This document shows, piece after piece, positions 1 through 10,485 of a stretch of DNA of 64,000 nucleotides. Source of the DNA: Thalassoglobus sp. JC818 (GTDB taxonomy: Bacteria; Planctomycetota; Planctomycetia; Planctomycetales; Planctomycetaceae); the NCBI RefSeq assembly GCF_040717535.1, contig NZ_JBFEFI010000002.1, positions 853,032-917,031 on the forward strand, given 5' to 3'. Position 1 is the stretch's first letter, and each line of letters opens with the position of its first letter. A program made the translations under genes and the position numbers. The notes beneath the pieces were generated by a model that saw nothing but the letters and a program-made list of their open reading frames with translations, made no database searches and was not told the origin of the DNA.

Positions 1-834
1 CCGCATGTTCCCTGCTACGCAACACAAAAGTGGTTTGACCTGTACCCTGAAGACGAACTGATCATGCCAGAGGTTCCGGAAGGCGATCGTTCGGATGTTC
101 CTCATTTTTCATGGTATCTGTATTGGAAACTGCCGGAAGTTCGGCTTTCTTGGCTGAAAGAAACCGGTCAATGGAAACCTCTCGTTCGGGCCTATCTGGC
201 TTCTGTCAGTTTTGTCGACAGTCAAGTGGGACGCGTATTGGATGCTCTTGAAGCAAGCGGACACGCTGACGATACCATCGTCGTTCTGTGGTCAGATCAT
301 GGCTGGCATCTGGGAGAGAAAGACATCTCTGGTAAGAACACCTTGTGGCATGAGTCGACCCGTGTTCCTTTGATCTTCGCCGGGCCCGGAATTCAATCTG
401 GGGAAATCTGTTCGCAGCCGGCAGAGCTCATCGACATGTATCCAACTCTGGCTGAGTTGTGCGGTCTTCCAGCTCCAGAAGGCTTGGACGGACACAGTCT
501 TGTTCCGCAACTGGAAGATGTGACCACTGCTCGCCAATGGCCAGCCATCACCACACACAACCCCGGAAACCATTCCGTTGTGACGGACCGCTGGCGATAT
601 ATCCATTACGCCGACGGCTCCGAAGAACTCTACGATCTGAAGAGTGATCCCAACGAATGGACCAACCTCGCCACGTCGGCAGCTCATGCCCAAACGAAGT
701 CTGAACTCGCAAAGTTGTATCCGCGCAACGATGCCTCTCCCGCACCGGGCAGCAAGTCTCGCTTGCTCATTAAGGAGGGAGATCAATGGCTCTGGGAAGG
801 CGAACCAATCATTGATTCCGAGTTGGAGCGGTAG
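1..834 (+). CDS. Sulfatase, iduronate-2-sulfatase-like, C-terminal part (5' end outside window)
   Basis: The frame is open from base 1, so the start codon and the formylglycine active-site motif lie upstream of the window; 277 codons are visible. The visible part holds the sulfatase metal-binding stretch SDHGWHLGEKD, then a conserved TLWHESTRVPLIF segment and a DMYPTLAELCGLP segment. All are typical of the second half of alkaline-phosphatase-fold sulfatases of the iduronate-sulfatase type. The first residues, PHVPCYATQKWFDLYP, match the region before the second conserved block in that group. Such enzymes usually hydrolyse sulfate esters of polysaccharides and are secreted or periplasmic; the substrate cannot be read from this. 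A 109-base gap separates it from the next gene. Confidence 0.9.
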   Translation, partial: PHVPCYATQKWFDLYPEDELIMPEVPEGDRSDVPHFSWYLYWKLPEVRLSWLKETGQWKPLVRAYLASVSFVDSQVGRVLDALEASGHADDTIVVLWSDHGWHLGEKDISGKNTLWHESTRVPLIFAGPGIQSGEICSQPAELIDMYPTLAELCGLPAPEGLDGHSLVPQLEDVTTARQWPAITTHNPGNHSVVTDRWRYIHYADGSEELYDLKSDPNEWTNLATSAAHAQTKSELAKLYPRNDASPAPGSKSRLLIKEGDQWLWEGEPIIDSELER

Positions 835-943
835 AGACCGAAATTCGGGATTTTGCTGATTGACGAATTTCGACATAGTACCGACTTAACGTCTGTCGTC
901 GCGTCCTGAGGACTGTCGAACTACCACCACGAACAGGTTATTC

Positions 944-1780
944 ATGAGAATCTTGAGTCTGATTGTTTTGTTACTGACTGTCGCTGCTTCGCCTCTTATC
1001 GCGCAGCAACCGGAATCTTCACAGATTAAGTCGCTGGAAAACTTGATGCAGTTTTTCCAGAGAATCGGAGTCAACAGCCAAGCCGATCTGGAACAGGGAT
1101 TCATTGCAATTCCCGTGAAAAAGGAAGCATTTGAGGCGGTTCACGTCGTCCGCTGGGCGACATCGGACGGTGTCGTTCACTTCATTCAGGTGATCCCACT
1201 CAAGGTTGCTCCGGAACGCATTGCAGCGCTCGAATCAGCTATCGTTCGACTGAATCACAGCTATCCGGTCCCTGGACTTGGGTTCAATCACGAAACTGGA
1301 ACCTTGTACTTCCGGATGACTGTTCCCTTCGCGCCGGCGGGATATCTGACCGAACAGGAGGCTCAGGAGTATTTCGGGTACTGCATCAATCAGGCTTATC
1401 AGTTTGTTCCGACGCTGACGGAGCTCATCGAGGGACGCGTCGAACCGGAAAACGTTCTGCAATATCATCGGCAGGTTCTTCAAGATTCACTCGGTCCCTA
1501 CGGAATCTGGAAGAAAACCGCAGCTGGCAGTGAATGGACGTTGATCTTAAAAGCCAACGGCGAAACCACACTTCAACGCGATGGAGAAGTCGTGGTTGAC
1601 TCGATGGCGAAAGTTGAAGGGACGACAGTTACCTTCGATGACATCAACGGAGCACTCGCGGCCGACGACTCAGGAGTCTACGACTTCACAGTTCAAGGTG
1701 GACAACTGGTCTTCGTCAAGAAGAGCGACACGAGCACCGGGCGAGAACAGATTCTGACTGGTGACGCCTGGACGCGATAA
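944..1780 (+). CDS. Secreted YbjN-like protein with C-terminal beta domain
   Basis: 278 residues with a clear signal peptide (about residues 1-20, ending near LIAQQ). Residues about 30-180 look like a YbjN/type III chaperone-like alpha-beta domain: a helix resembling NLMQFFQRIG, then FIQVIPLKV, then a strand-loop pattern around GTLYFRMTVPF, then a long helix up to TLTELIEG. Residues about 185-278 look like a small lipocalin-type beta domain (pattern around GIWKK..., VTFDDINGALAADDSGVYDF). Both domain calls come from pattern recognition only. The function is unknown, and the signal peptide suggests a periplasmic role. No operon partner is evident: the next gene starts 147 bases downstream. Confidence 0.7.
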   Translation: MRILSLIVLLLTVAASPLIAQQPESSQIKSLENLMQFFQRIGVNSQADLEQGFIAIPVKKEAFEAVHVVRWATSDGVVHFIQVIPLKVAPERIAALESAIVRLNHSYPVPGLGFNHETGTLYFRMTVPFAPAGYLTEQEAQEYFGYCINQAYQFVPTLTELIEGRVEPENVLQYHRQVLQDSLGPYGIWKKTAAGSEWTLILKANGETTLQRDGEVVVDSMAKVEGTTVTFDDINGALAADDSGVYDFTVQGGQLVFVKKSDTSTGREQILTGDAWTR

Positions 1781-1927
1781 GTTCACTCATTGAGAAACAA
1801 CAGCCAGGGATCGAGCAAGAGAACGAGGCAGGGCAGCGGACAAAAGGGACGACGAGGATTGATGCTCTGATGTTCCCAAGTTATCATGGCTCCGTCTGTC
1901 CAATTCTCTTGCTGTGATCCCTTCCTG

Positions 1928-2899
1928 ATGTCTGTTTCGAATGAGGCAACTGCGCGCATTGAGCGATGGAATCGACGTCATTTGCTCGGCCTTCAGCATC
2001 TCGACGCGTCCGAAGTGGAATTGATTCTCGATCACGCTGCTTACTTCAAAGAATTGCAGAGCACACGTGTCAAACTTGAACATCTCAACGGCTGCGTTGT
2101 TGGGAATCTGTTCTTCGAACCTTCGACGCGAACGAAAACAAGCTTCAGCCTCGCTGCCAAACGTCTCAGTGCTGACACGATCGACTGGACTGCCACCGGC
2201 AGCAGCGTTTCCAAAGGTGAAACCTTTATCGACACCGCCTTGACGATCGAGTCAATGGGTGTCGATCTTATGGTCATCCGACATAGCTCTCCGGGCGCAC
2301 CAGAGTTGCTCTCCAAGCATTTGAGAGCAGGAATTCTGAATGCTGGCGATGGTACACATGAGCATCCCACACAGGGTTTGCTCGACATTTTTACGATCCG
2401 TGAACAGCTGCAAACACTTGCTGGAAAAACGGTCACCCTCGTCGGAGACATCAAGCACTCGCGGGTTGCCAGATCAAACATCTGGGGACTGAAAGCTCTG
2501 GGGGCAAACGTGATTGTTTGCGGTCCTCCAACGCTGATTCCCCCGGAAATTGAGAGGCTGGGAGTCGAAGTCGCCCATCGGTTCGACGACGTGCTTGAGC
2601 GCTCCGACGTGATCAACCTGCTACGAGTGCAGTTCGAAAGACAGCGAGGGGCGTTCTTCCCGTCGATTGCGGAGTACGCACACCTGTTCGGGATGAACCG
2701 CAGTCGTCTGAAGAAATGTCATCCAGACGTTCTCGTCCTGGCGCCCGGACCGATCAATCGAGGAGTGGAAATCACTCCAGATGTCGCGGACGGGGGGCAT
2801 TCTCAGATTCTCAATCAGGTAACGAACGGGCTCTTCGTGCGGATGGCCTGTCTACATCTTCTGGCACAAACTCAGATTCGAGACAAGGGAGTCGAATGA
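1928..2899 (+). CDS. pyrB: Aspartate carbamoyltransferase catalytic chain
   Basis: 323 residues. Catalyses carbamoyl phosphate + L-aspartate to N-carbamoyl-L-aspartate, the committed step of pyrimidine synthesis. The carbamoyl phosphate signature [12 protein letters not shown] is present near residue 60, HPTQGLLD near 145, and HSRVARSN in the aspartate domain. The ATG at 1928 is preferred over the in-frame ATG at 1886 because the 14 extra residues would precede the usual N-terminal block ([10 protein letters not shown]); neither start has a strong ribosome binding site. The stop overlaps the ATG of the next gene (ATGA), so the two are translationally coupled. No pyrI regulatory chain is adjacent. 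This arrangement resembles the class A PyrB-PyrC' pairs of pseudomonads. Confidence 0.95.
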   Translation: MSVSNEATARIERWNRRHLLGLQHLDASEVELILDHAAYFKELQSTRVKLEHLNGCVVGNLFFEPSTRTKTSFSLAAKRLSADTIDWTATGSSVSKGETFIDTALTIESMGVDLMVIRHSSPGAPELLSKHLRAGILNAGDGTHEHPTQGLLDIFTIREQLQTLAGKTVTLVGDIKHSRVARSNIWGLKALGANVIVCGPPTLIPPEIERLGVEVAHRFDDVLERSDVINLLRVQFERQRGAFFPSIAEYAHLFGMNRSRLKKCHPDVLVLAPGPINRGVEITPDVADGGHSQILNQVTNGLFVRMACLHLLAQTQIRDKGVE

Positions 2900-4191
2900 G
2901 TGCCTTGCTGATTCAAGGTGGTCGGCTGATTGATCCTTCACAGGGAGTCGATCAGAGTCGCGATTTGTACATCGAGAACGGACGGATTCGCTACGAGGCC
3001 CCGGCACCGTCAGTCAATGTTGAAACGATTGATGCGAGAGGCCTGATCGTTTCGCCCGGCTGGATTGATTGTCACGTTTCGTTCCGGGAACCGGGGAATG
3101 AAGAAGACGAGACGATTGAAACTGGGGCAGCCGCAGCTTTGGCCGGGGGATTTACCACGGTCTGTAGTCTTCCCGACACCTTTCCAGTGGTTGATAGTCG
3201 GGCATCCGCAGAGTTTGTAGTCCGTCAGTCCGAGCGTGCGAGAAAGTGTCGCGTTCATCCCCTGGGTTCGGTGACGAAAGGACACTTAGGCGAAGAACTC
3301 GCCGAGATTGGTCATCTTGTAGACGGAGGGGCAATCGGATTTTCGGATGGAAAACGCCCCATCTCGAATCCAGAGATCATGCGTCGATCACTCCAGTACA
3401 CGAGCATGTGGAATCGACCCATTCTCAACCATGCACAGGTTCCCGAACTCGTGCATGATGGAGTGATGCACGAAGGGTTTCATTCGACCGTTCTGGGGCT
3501 TCGCGGGATGCCAGCGGCGGCGGAAGAAATCATGGTCCGTCGAGATATTGCTCTCGCAGAAGACACTGGCGGAAAAGTTCACCTCATGTCGATTTCGTCG
3601 ATGCGTAGCGTGGAGGAGATCCGGCAAGCCAAGTCCCGGAATATTCAGGTTTCTGCCGACGTCGCCCCGCATCATCTGTTGCTGACGGATGATGGGCTTT
3701 CAAGCTACGACACGAACCTGAAGGTCAACCCGCCGTTTCGGACCGAAGAACATCGAAAAGCTCTCATCGACGGTTTGAGAGACGGGACAATCGCGATGAT
3801 TTCTTCCGATCATCAACCCCTGGCTGAAGAGAAGAAAAGCCTGGAACTGGATCACGCTCCGTTTGGCATTTCCGGATTGGAAACGGTTCTTCCGTTGTGT
3901 TGCCGAGCGCTGATCGAACCCAAATATCTCTCGTGGTCCGATCTGATCTCAAAGCTGACAGTCGGCCCCGCGAAGCTGTTCGGGATGAATTCCGGAACTC
4001 TCGCCAACGGTGCGATTGCTGATGTCACCATCATTGATCCGAATGAAACTTGGACGATTCGAGCTGAGAATTTCCTGTCGAAAAGTCGAAACAACCCATT
4101 CGACGGCGAGACCGTACAAGGCCGTGTGAAGTACACGATTGTCGAAGGTGAAGTTCGCTACCGACAGGATGAAGTGAGTCGTCTCGCGTAG
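2896..4191 (+). CDS. Dihydroorotase homologue, probably non-catalytic (PyrC'-like)
   Basis: 431 residues of the amidohydrolase/dihydroorotase fold. The start is fixed by the 4-base ATGA overlap with pyrB. Family blocks are clear: [49 protein letters not shown] and [12 protein letters not shown]. Two metal-ligand positions of active type I enzymes are changed: HxH is HVS in the first block, and the second histidine of the HxxH block (usually HICH) is serine (HLMS). The Asp of the SDH block and the His of NHAQ remain. By analogy with the Pseudomonas PyrC' subunit, it most likely stabilises the ATCase complex without making dihydroorotate; a true PyrC should be encoded elsewhere. Family identity is certain; loss of activity is inferred. 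Confidence 0.9.
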   Translation: MSALLIQGGRLIDPSQGVDQSRDLYIENGRIRYEAPAPSVNVETIDARGLIVSPGWIDCHVSFREPGNEEDETIETGAAAALAGGFTTVCSLPDTFPVVDSRASAEFVVRQSERARKCRVHPLGSVTKGHLGEELAEIGHLVDGGAIGFSDGKRPISNPEIMRRSLQYTSMWNRPILNHAQVPELVHDGVMHEGFHSTVLGLRGMPAAAEEIMVRRDIALAEDTGGKVHLMSISSMRSVEEIRQAKSRNIQVSADVAPHHLLLTDDGLSSYDTNLKVNPPFRTEEHRKALIDGLRDGTIAMISSDHQPLAEEKKSLELDHAPFGISGLETVLPLCCRALIEPKYLSWSDLISKLTVGPAKLFGMNSGTLANGAIADVTIIDPNETWTIRAENFLSKSRNNPFDGETVQGRVKYTIVEGEVRYRQDEVSRLA

Positions 4192-4253
4192 TTGATCGGG
4201 CCGACGACTCTGCCACTCGCCGGGCTAATTTTCCGGCTACTGTTGGTGCGTGC

Positions 4254-4333
4254 ACGATCTCGCACGAGCAAGCACAGCCTTTTATCTTGTGAAACAGCGC
4301 AAGCGAGTGCACAGGAAAGAGCAACTTGCTCTA
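4254..4333 (-). repeat. Dispersed repeat copy A, starting at the kdsA stop codon
   Basis: About 80 bases, 76 of which are identical to copy B at 12626-12705. Read on the minus strand it begins TAGAGCAAGTTGCTCTTT. The TAG is the stop codon of kdsA (4331-4333), and the following bases can form a short AGAGC/GCTCT hairpin followed by T residues, so it may act as a terminator for kdsA. Related, more diverged copies lie at 37025 and 44579. Confidence 0.85.
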
Positions 4334-5170
4334 TTCTTCAAAGCTGTTGACGAGTGTTCGAATCTGCGTCAGTTGCTGAAGAATGGTCGGCATGTCTTCA
4401 ATGCGAATTTGGTTGGGGCCATCGCTGAGTGCATTGTCCGGGTCCGGATGGGTTTCCATGAACACGCCGTCGCATCCGCAGGCGATGGCGGCGCGGGCGA
4501 GTGTGGGGACCATTTCGCGATTGCCTCCGGTTGTGCTTCCTCCGGGGCGTTGGACACTGTGGGTCGCATCATAAATCACCGGACATCCCATATTCTGCAT
4601 GATGGGGATGCATTGGAAATCGTTCACGAGACGACCGTAGCCGAATGTCGTTCCACGCTCTGTCAGCAGGATGTCATTCTGATTGAGGTACTCACACTTT
4701 CCGACAGCATGAATAAGGTCTTCCGGAGCCACAAATTGTGGCTTCTTGATATTGATCACTCGTGAGTGTTTCACAGCTGCCTCGGAAGCTGCTGCGATCA
4801 AATCGGTTTGCCTGGCCAGAAAGGCTGGGATTTGCAGAATCGAGCAGACCTCGGCGACAGCTTCAGCCTGATCGGGAAGGTGAAGATCGGTTGTGACGGG
4901 GAGTCCTGTTTCGTCGTGGACAATTTTCAGGATGTCCAATCCCTTCTCCAACCCCGGACCACGAAAGCTGTCGATGCTGGTCCGGTTGGCTTTGTCGAAA
5001 CTCGACTTGAAGACCAACTGGAACTCGTGAGTGCTGGCGAGATCGGCAAGGCGAAGGGCGGTCTCCCGGATCATCCGTTCGTTTTCGATCACGCACGGAC
5101 CAGCGATGACCAGTAGCGGCTTTTGGCGACCACACTGGTATTGAGCAACACTCACGGGATTGTTGGGCAT
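4331..5170 (-). CDS. kdsA: 3-deoxy-8-phosphooctulonate synthase (Kdo-8-P synthase)
   Basis: 279 residues. Condenses phosphoenolpyruvate with arabinose 5-phosphate to Kdo 8-phosphate for the lipopolysaccharide core. Family blocks present: [47 protein letters not shown] and [15 protein letters not shown]. The N-terminal IAGPCVIE carries the cysteine typical of the metal-dependent class; the metal-independent E. coli type has asparagine there. The ATG at 5170 is chosen over an upstream in-frame TTG at 5209, since residues from MPNNP onwards match the usual N-terminus. No other Kdo genes are adjacent. Its TAG stop is the first codon of dispersed repeat copy A. Confidence 0.95.
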   Translation of the reverse strand: MPNNPVSVAQYQCGRQKPLLVIAGPCVIENERMIRETALRLADLASTHEFQLVFKSSFDKANRTSIDSFRGPGLEKGLDILKIVHDETGLPVTTDLHLPDQAEAVAEVCSILQIPAFLARQTDLIAAASEAAVKHSRVINIKKPQFVAPEDLIHAVGKCEYLNQNDILLTERGTTFGYGRLVNDFQCIPIMQNMGCPVIYDATHSVQRPGGSTTGGNREMVPTLARAAIACGCDGVFMETHPDPDNALSDGPNQIRIEDMPTILQQLTQIRTLVNSFEE

Positions 5171-5415
5171 GAGACGTCCGTTTCTCACAGAATAAAAGTG
5201 AATCGGCAACGACTAACTGAAACATCACTTAAATAGTGTACGCGGAAAACCGCACGTTCGAAGCTAAAGTAAGACTGAGTTTTGTGTTGTGTGACCTGAC
5301 CGGAACTCGACTCTCTTCGTCTTTCCGGTGCATTCATTCCAATGCCAAGAGATGATCTTAATCGATCGCGACAAACTCCGTCCATTACGGCATGAGGGAG
5401 GCTGTTGCAGTCCTG

Positions 5416-6591
5416 CTATTCGCTCACCGATTCGACGAACTCTTCGTAGATCTTCTGGATGTCTTCGTTCGGGACTTGGCCAGCATGTACGAATAAACCG
5501 TACTTGAACTGAAGTGAGTCTTTTCCTCGCTGCATGACGCGGTGGTGAGCTTCCTGCGCATCATCTCGACCCTTGGTGTACGCTCCCGAGCCGAATGGGT
5601 TGATCGCAAACAGCCCGTAGTTGCGAACGTGATAACGTGATTTCCAGGGGTTTTGAGGGTGGTCCATCAGTGTGACGCCAAAGACATGCCCATCGATCGG
5701 CCCGCTGTAGTCGATCCACGGAGTTTCCCGTCCCCATGAAACATCGCTTCCAACCTTACCTGCGGCATTGGTGACTGGTCCTCCGGAAACCATTTCCCGC
5801 ATGCTGTTGGGGAGTCGAATTGCAAACATTCCCTCTTTCGTGTCACCAATTTCGACTTCATCGGCGACTGCTCTCAGAGTGACATCGTATGTCATGAGAC
5901 GATTTGCATGGATCGAAATTCGCGTCGACTCTTCGAGGAGAGGTTCTCCGTCTCCATCGAGCCAATGGTTTTTGACTTGGATCACTGCCGGGTTTCCAGA
6001 AGCTTCGACAAGTTCCACGCTGATATTACGAATGATTCCATCTTCGTTCCAGAACTTGATTCCGTTGACTTCGTCGACGGACAACCAGACACCTTTGTGA
6101 TGCGGATGGTCGTAATACAGCGGACTCTTTCGATCTTTGACGCCAGTCGGGTTGTCATTGATCAGTCGAGTGACAGTTGAAACGACTGGGGCAACATCGG
6201 ACTTGCTCAGCCAGCCACTCAATTCAGGAAGATAGACTCGATCGTTCTCGACGGTCGTCACCGTGTAAATGTCTCCCAGCGACGGAGCTTCGACCTCTGC
6301 AGCTGCCTGTTGTTCGATGACAGTGGGGTTCTCTTCGGCGATGATCACCTGCTTCCCGGCAACTCCGGGTTCATCGGTATCGTCGGCAGCTTCCAGAATT
6401 TCAAAGCCTCCAGGAGCTGTGACGGGGAGCACGAATGGCTTTTTGCGTTGGGGATCGAAGTTGAAGACGGCGAAAACTTCCCCATCGATGGTCGCTTTCA
6501 CGCTCATCGCGTTCTGCTTAAGTTCCACCGGTGCGGCGACGGCAAAATTCGAACAGAGTGAAACCACTGCCAGAGTGAGGAAGATACGCAT
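5416..6591 (-). CDS. Secreted DUF6807 (PmoA-like) protein
   Basis: 391 residues with a signal peptide (MRIFLTLAVVSL..., cleaved near AVAA). The central block around PLYYDHPHHKGVWLSVDEVNG, then FWNEDG, is the hallmark of the DUF6807 family, often labelled 'methane oxygenase PmoA' in planctomycetes although it has no demonstrated link to methane oxidation. The body is beta-rich; HFGVTLMDHPQNP-type and MQRGKDSL blocks near the C-terminus fit the family. The family often sits near sulfatases and sugar-degradation genes in planctomycetes, which suggests a role in polysaccharide or glycoside handling (inference). It is divergent from aroC and shares a 212-base promoter region with it. Confidence 0.85.
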   Translation of the reverse strand: MRIFLTLAVVSLCSNFAVAAPVELKQNAMSVKATIDGEVFAVFNFDPQRKKPFVLPVTAPGGFEILEAADDTDEPGVAGKQVIIAEENPTVIEQQAAAEVEAPSLGDIYTVTTVENDRVYLPELSGWLSKSDVAPVVSTVTRLINDNPTGVKDRKSPLYYDHPHHKGVWLSVDEVNGIKFWNEDGIIRNISVELVEASGNPAVIQVKNHWLDGDGEPLLEESTRISIHANRLMTYDVTLRAVADEVEIGDTKEGMFAIRLPNSMREMVSGGPVTNAAGKVGSDVSWGRETPWIDYSGPIDGHVFGVTLMDHPQNPWKSRYHVRNYGLFAINPFGSGAYTKGRDDAQEAHHRVMQRGKDSLQFKYGLFVHAGQVPNEDIQKIYEEFVESVSE

Positions 6592-6732
6592 AGTTGACTA
6601 CTCAGGTGGGAAAGTTGTTGGGTATTGAGGCCGTGCTTTCGATTGAATCCGGTTGATGCGTTCACGTCAAGTCGGCCACTTCAATTCTCATCAGGAATTT
6701 TCCGAGGCTCGATCTTCGGTGTTGATCGTCGC

Positions 6733-6760
6733 TTTCTGATCAGAGTTTTCAGATCAGAAA
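6733..6760. promoter_or_regulatory. Inverted repeat upstream of aroC
   Basis: Perfect 9-base arms TTTCTGATC (6733-6741) and GATCAGAAA (6752-6760) separated by 10 bases, 43 bases before the aroC ATG and inside the divergent promoter region. It could be a repressor operator or an RNA hairpin in the aroC leader; the sequence does not decide between them. Confidence 0.5.
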
Positions 6761-6803
6761 AACTGACTCGCCAACAGAGTGGGGTAGCTTCTACAATCCG
6801 TCC

Positions 6804-7934
6804 ATGCCTGGAAATACTTTTGGACAACTGTTTCGTATTACAACCGCCGGTGAAAGTCACGGTCCGGGGAACGTCGTCATTGTGGACGGAGTTCCGCCTG
6901 GAATTTCGATTTCCGTCGATGATTTGCAAGTCGATCTCGACCGGAGAAAACCGGGACAAAGCAAGATTGTCACGCAAAGAAAAGAGTCTGACCGTCCCGA
7001 AATTCTCTCGGGAGTTTTCGAAGGGAAGACGACCGGAACAAGCATCGCCATTCTGATCCGCAACGAAGATCAGCGAAGCCGTGATTACTCGGGAATCAAA
7101 GACCTGTATCGCCCCGGTCACGCGGACTACAGCTTCGACGCCAAGTATGGTTTTCGTGACTATCGCGGAGGTGGCCGCAGTAGTGCTCGCGAGACAACCG
7201 CTCGTGTCGCTGCTGGAGTGATTGCGAAGAAACTGATTCAAGAAGAGTTCGGCGGAGAAGTCATCGCGTACGTCAGCCAAGTTGGTGATATCCAAGCACA
7301 ACTCGATGACATTGCGAACTTGTCTCTCGATCAAGTGGAGAAGTGTGCGGACGGCTCGGCGAACATTGTTCGCTGTCCCGATCCAACTGCTGCAGAACAA
7401 ATGATCGCCTTAATTGATGAATGCCGCAAAGCAGGCGATTCCATTGGAGGCGCTGCCACAATCGTTGCGAAGGGGGTCCCTGCTGGCCTCGGGGAACCAG
7501 TCTTCGACAAGATTAAAGCAGACTTCGCCAAAGCTCTCTTCTCTCTTCCAGCAGTTTTGGGAGTGGAATACGGCATCGGCTTCGGGTGCGTGAACATGCG
7601 AGGCAGCCAGCACAACGATCTTTTTACGACATCCGATGATGATGGCTCGAACAAGATTGTGACAAAGTCGAATCGGCACGGAGGAATGCTTGGTGGGATT
7701 ACCACCGGCATGCCAATTGTTTTGCGAGCTGCTGTGAAGCCGACGAGCAGCCTTCCGATTGAACAAGAGACCGTAACACGCGATGGAAGTCCAGCGACCA
7801 TTCAGACAAAGGGTCGCCACGATCCCTGTTTGTTGCCACGCTTCATTCCGATGGCGGAAGCCATGATTGCCATCGTGCTTGCCGATCACTGGTTGAGATG
7901 GAAAGCACAGAAGCGGGGCACAAGCGTTGACTGA
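6804..7934 (+). CDS. aroC: Chorismate synthase
   Basis: 376 residues, the usual length. Converts 5-enolpyruvylshikimate 3-phosphate to chorismate using reduced FMN, the last step of the common aromatic pathway. N-terminal block [17 protein letters not shown], then [20 protein letters not shown] with [17 protein letters not shown], then [13 protein letters not shown] and RHDPCLLPR near the C-terminus. All signature histidine and arginine regions are present. The gene overlaps the next one (TTG start at 7927) by 8 bases, suggesting co-transcription. An inverted repeat lies 43 bases upstream of the start. Confidence 0.97.
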   Translation: MPGNTFGQLFRITTAGESHGPGNVVIVDGVPPGISISVDDLQVDLDRRKPGQSKIVTQRKESDRPEILSGVFEGKTTGTSIAILIRNEDQRSRDYSGIKDLYRPGHADYSFDAKYGFRDYRGGGRSSARETTARVAAGVIAKKLIQEEFGGEVIAYVSQVGDIQAQLDDIANLSLDQVEKCADGSANIVRCPDPTAAEQMIALIDECRKAGDSIGGAATIVAKGVPAGLGEPVFDKIKADFAKALFSLPAVLGVEYGIGFGCVNMRGSQHNDLFTTSDDDGSNKIVTKSNRHGGMLGGITTGMPIVLRAAVKPTSSLPIEQETVTRDGSPATIQTKGRHDPCLLPRFIPMAEAMIAIVLADHWLRWKAQKRGTSVD

Positions 7935-10314
7935 GAACGTCCAGACGGAATTCACGGCTGGGGACCGGGAGAGCTCATTTCAACGGTGGCTTCCCGGAAT
8001 CTGTCTGATCTGGATCGTCGTGTTCTGGTCGCGTTTTCTCCTCAGCGATCTTCCGAATCTCAGCGATCCGAAAGATCCAACGCTGCGACTCGATGTCCTC
8101 TTGAATCTTCCGGGGATCGCGTGGGAGGCGATGTTTTCACCGCCAGCTCCAGGGATTGAATCGGGACTGAAATATCTTTCAGAACGTGTGGGAGTGATCG
8201 TTCCAGCACTCGGAATTCTCGTTTCCGCTCTAGCCTTCGGACGCTTGCTGCTTCGGTCTCTCGGACTCATATCACAATTGAAGCCCGTAGAACGCTTCGG
8301 CATTTCGGCTGGAGCAGGCCTTTCGGTCGTATCGCTATTGACGTTGGGGTTGGGCTGGTTCGGGTTACTTTCGCGTGGACTCTTTTTTGTCGCGCTCGGA
8401 CTTCCGATTCTCTTTGAGGCATATTTTCTTCTGCGAAATTCAGAACGAAACGGAAGCGAATCGACGGGATCGAAAAACACTTCTTCGCAAACAATCACGA
8501 TGGGAATTCTTGCGTTTCTCCTGATGGCGGTTCCGTTTCTGGTGTTGATTGTGCTGGGGGCGATGCTTCCGTCGACGGACTTCGACGTGAAGGAGTATCA
8601 CCTGCAGGGACCGAAGGAATACTTTCTCGCAGGTCGAGTTCAGTTCTTGCCACATAACGTCTACACGAGCTTCCCATTTCTTACTGAAATGCTGTCGCTG
8701 TGTGGAATGGTCGTGAAGAACGACTGGGCAACGGGTGGTCTGGTTGGCAAAACCGTCTTGGCTGCTTTTGCGCCCATCACCGCTTGCGGAGTTTTCGCAG
8801 TCGGAAAAAGATTCTCCGGTTCTTGGGCTGGGGCGATCGGAGCAGTCTGTTACCTGTCCACGCCCTGGGTGTTTCGCATCTCGACGATTGCTTACACAGA
8901 AGGAGCACTTTGCTGCTATGTGGTTCTGACTTTCCTCGTTTTTCTGAAATGGCTCGACTGGACGAAGAGTGAGGAACGTGAAGCTGTCCTTGGAGAGCGT
9001 TGGGCCTGCCTAGTCGGGTTTCTCGCGGGGAGCGCGATTTCCACGAAGTATCCGGGACTCGTGCTTGTCGCGATTCCATTTGCCATCGCGATCGGTGTCG
9101 TCACTTTCCTGCGAATGCGCAGCTTGAATTTATTGTTTCGCCATGCTGGTTGGTTCAGCCTGGGAGTAGCTGTCAGCTTCGGTCCTTGGGCATTGAAAAA
9201 CACAGTCGAGACCGGGAACCCAGTTTACCCATTGGTGTATTCAGTCTTTGGAGGAACTGACTGGGGAGAACAACTCGACGAGAAGTGGAAGCACGCGCAC
9301 GGGCGACCTTCTGCTTTGATCAAGAGTCCGTCGCTGATGGTTTCCGAACTGAAAGCGAATGCGATTGATGTCACGATTCGCAATGATTGGCAATCTCCGC
9401 TCTTATTCGGTCTCGCTCCGCTGGCCCTTTTGTTTTGCTATCGACGTTCGGGGATCTGGCTGACGTTCGGCTACTTAGTGTGGATTCTGCTCACCTGGTA
9501 CACGCTGACACATTTGCTGGACCGGTTTTGGGTGCCGGTCTTACCAATCGCCGCTATTCTGGCTGGAATTGCGGGGCATGAGTTGTGCGTGCGGTTCTCA
9601 TCGCGTCGGCTTCCCGAGAGTGCTTTGGGGCAAGTCATCCAGCGATTCGGGGTTTCGTGCTTGTGCATCATTTTCGTCGGGACCTTGGTCTTCAATTTGG
9701 TCTTCGTCACGGCTGGACTCGCTGGCAATAATGCGTTTCTGACGAGCTACCGATCGATGCAGCAGCTGACCCATTCGGTCCCCATGGCAATCCGTATTGC
9801 GGAGGAGTTTGTTGGCCCCGACGACAATGTTTTATTCGTCGGTGAAGCTCAGGTCTTCGACGCGGATTTTGACTTTCAATACAACACAGTCTTCGATCGC
9901 AACCTACTCCTGCTGCTGACCACGAAGAACGCGGAAACAGTTCCCAGCGAATCAATTGCGAGTGACTCTGAAGAATGGGACCTGCTGCCTGCTGAAGAGA
10001 TTCGAGAACGGTTTTCTCAAGAAGGTCTGACGCACGTTCTCGTCAATTGGAATGAGATTCTGCGATACCGGACGACCTACGGTTACACCGATTTTGTGTC
10101 TCCGCAGCGAATACAGCAACTTGTCGACGCGGGAGTTTTACAGGAGATCACTTTGCCACCTCAGGTGACTTTGAGAAACTGGGACGCATTGAATGACTCA
10201 TATCAGGCAGAAGTGGAAAAATGGGGACCGGAACTAAAATCAACTGGTCTCGACGGTGTCTCCCGAGTGAAACTGTATCAACTCTTCAAAGTCCGAGACG
10301 ATGAAAGTTTGTGA
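7927..10314 (+). CDS. GT-C type membrane glycosyltransferase (family 39-like)
   Basis: 795 residues with about 10-12 predicted membrane segments over residues 20-590 and a soluble C-terminal part. After a segment near residue 205 comes the extracytoplasmic loop [20 protein letters not shown], with the acidic D-F-D typical of the first loop of polyprenyl-phosphate-dependent GT-C transferases. The next loop holds [13 protein letters not shown]. Such proteins transfer sugars from lipid carriers on the outer side of the membrane. Translation appears to start at a TTG inside the aroC gene (8-base overlap); no in-frame ATG near the beginning serves better. Acceptor and sugar are unknown. Confidence 0.8.
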   Translation: MTENVQTEFTAGDRESSFQRWLPGICLIWIVVFWSRFLLSDLPNLSDPKDPTLRLDVLLNLPGIAWEAMFSPPAPGIESGLKYLSERVGVIVPALGILVSALAFGRLLLRSLGLISQLKPVERFGISAGAGLSVVSLLTLGLGWFGLLSRGLFFVALGLPILFEAYFLLRNSERNGSESTGSKNTSSQTITMGILAFLLMAVPFLVLIVLGAMLPSTDFDVKEYHLQGPKEYFLAGRVQFLPHNVYTSFPFLTEMLSLCGMVVKNDWATGGLVGKTVLAAFAPITACGVFAVGKRFSGSWAGAIGAVCYLSTPWVFRISTIAYTEGALCCYVVLTFLVFLKWLDWTKSEEREAVLGERWACLVGFLAGSAISTKYPGLVLVAIPFAIAIGVVTFLRMRSLNLLFRHAGWFSLGVAVSFGPWALKNTVETGNPVYPLVYSVFGGTDWGEQLDEKWKHAHGRPSALIKSPSLMVSELKANAIDVTIRNDWQSPLLFGLAPLALLFCYRRSGIWLTFGYLVWILLTWYTLTHLLDRFWVPVLPIAAILAGIAGHELCVRFSSRRLPESALGQVIQRFGVSCLCIIFVGTLVFNLVFVTAGLAGNNAFLTSYRSMQQLTHSVPMAIRIAEEFVGPDDNVLFVGEAQVFDADFDFQYNTVFDRNLLLLLTTKNAETVPSESIASDSEEWDLLPAEEIRERFSQEGLTHVLVNWNEILRYRTTYGYTDFVSPQRIQQLVDAGVLQEITLPPQVTLRNWDALNDSYQAEVEKWGPELKSTGLDGVSRVKLYQLFKVRDDESL

Positions 10315-10485
10315 CGCTTCCATTGTTGAATTGGTGTGAACAAATTTGGTGATCATCACCAGAAGTAGGTTTCGAGAGGTGCTGCGAAACCATCAAGATG
10401 GACTAAACTGTTTGGTGAGGTGTGTGGCTGTGTGCACTCGTGCGACTTCGAGCCATCTCACTCAACCTGCTCAATCAGGAACGCC

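Noticed and set aside
292..876. Long minus-strand frame of 194 codons opposite the first sulfatase
   Set aside because: Lies entirely in the shadow of the sulfatase frame on the other strand, with no domain or ribosome binding site.
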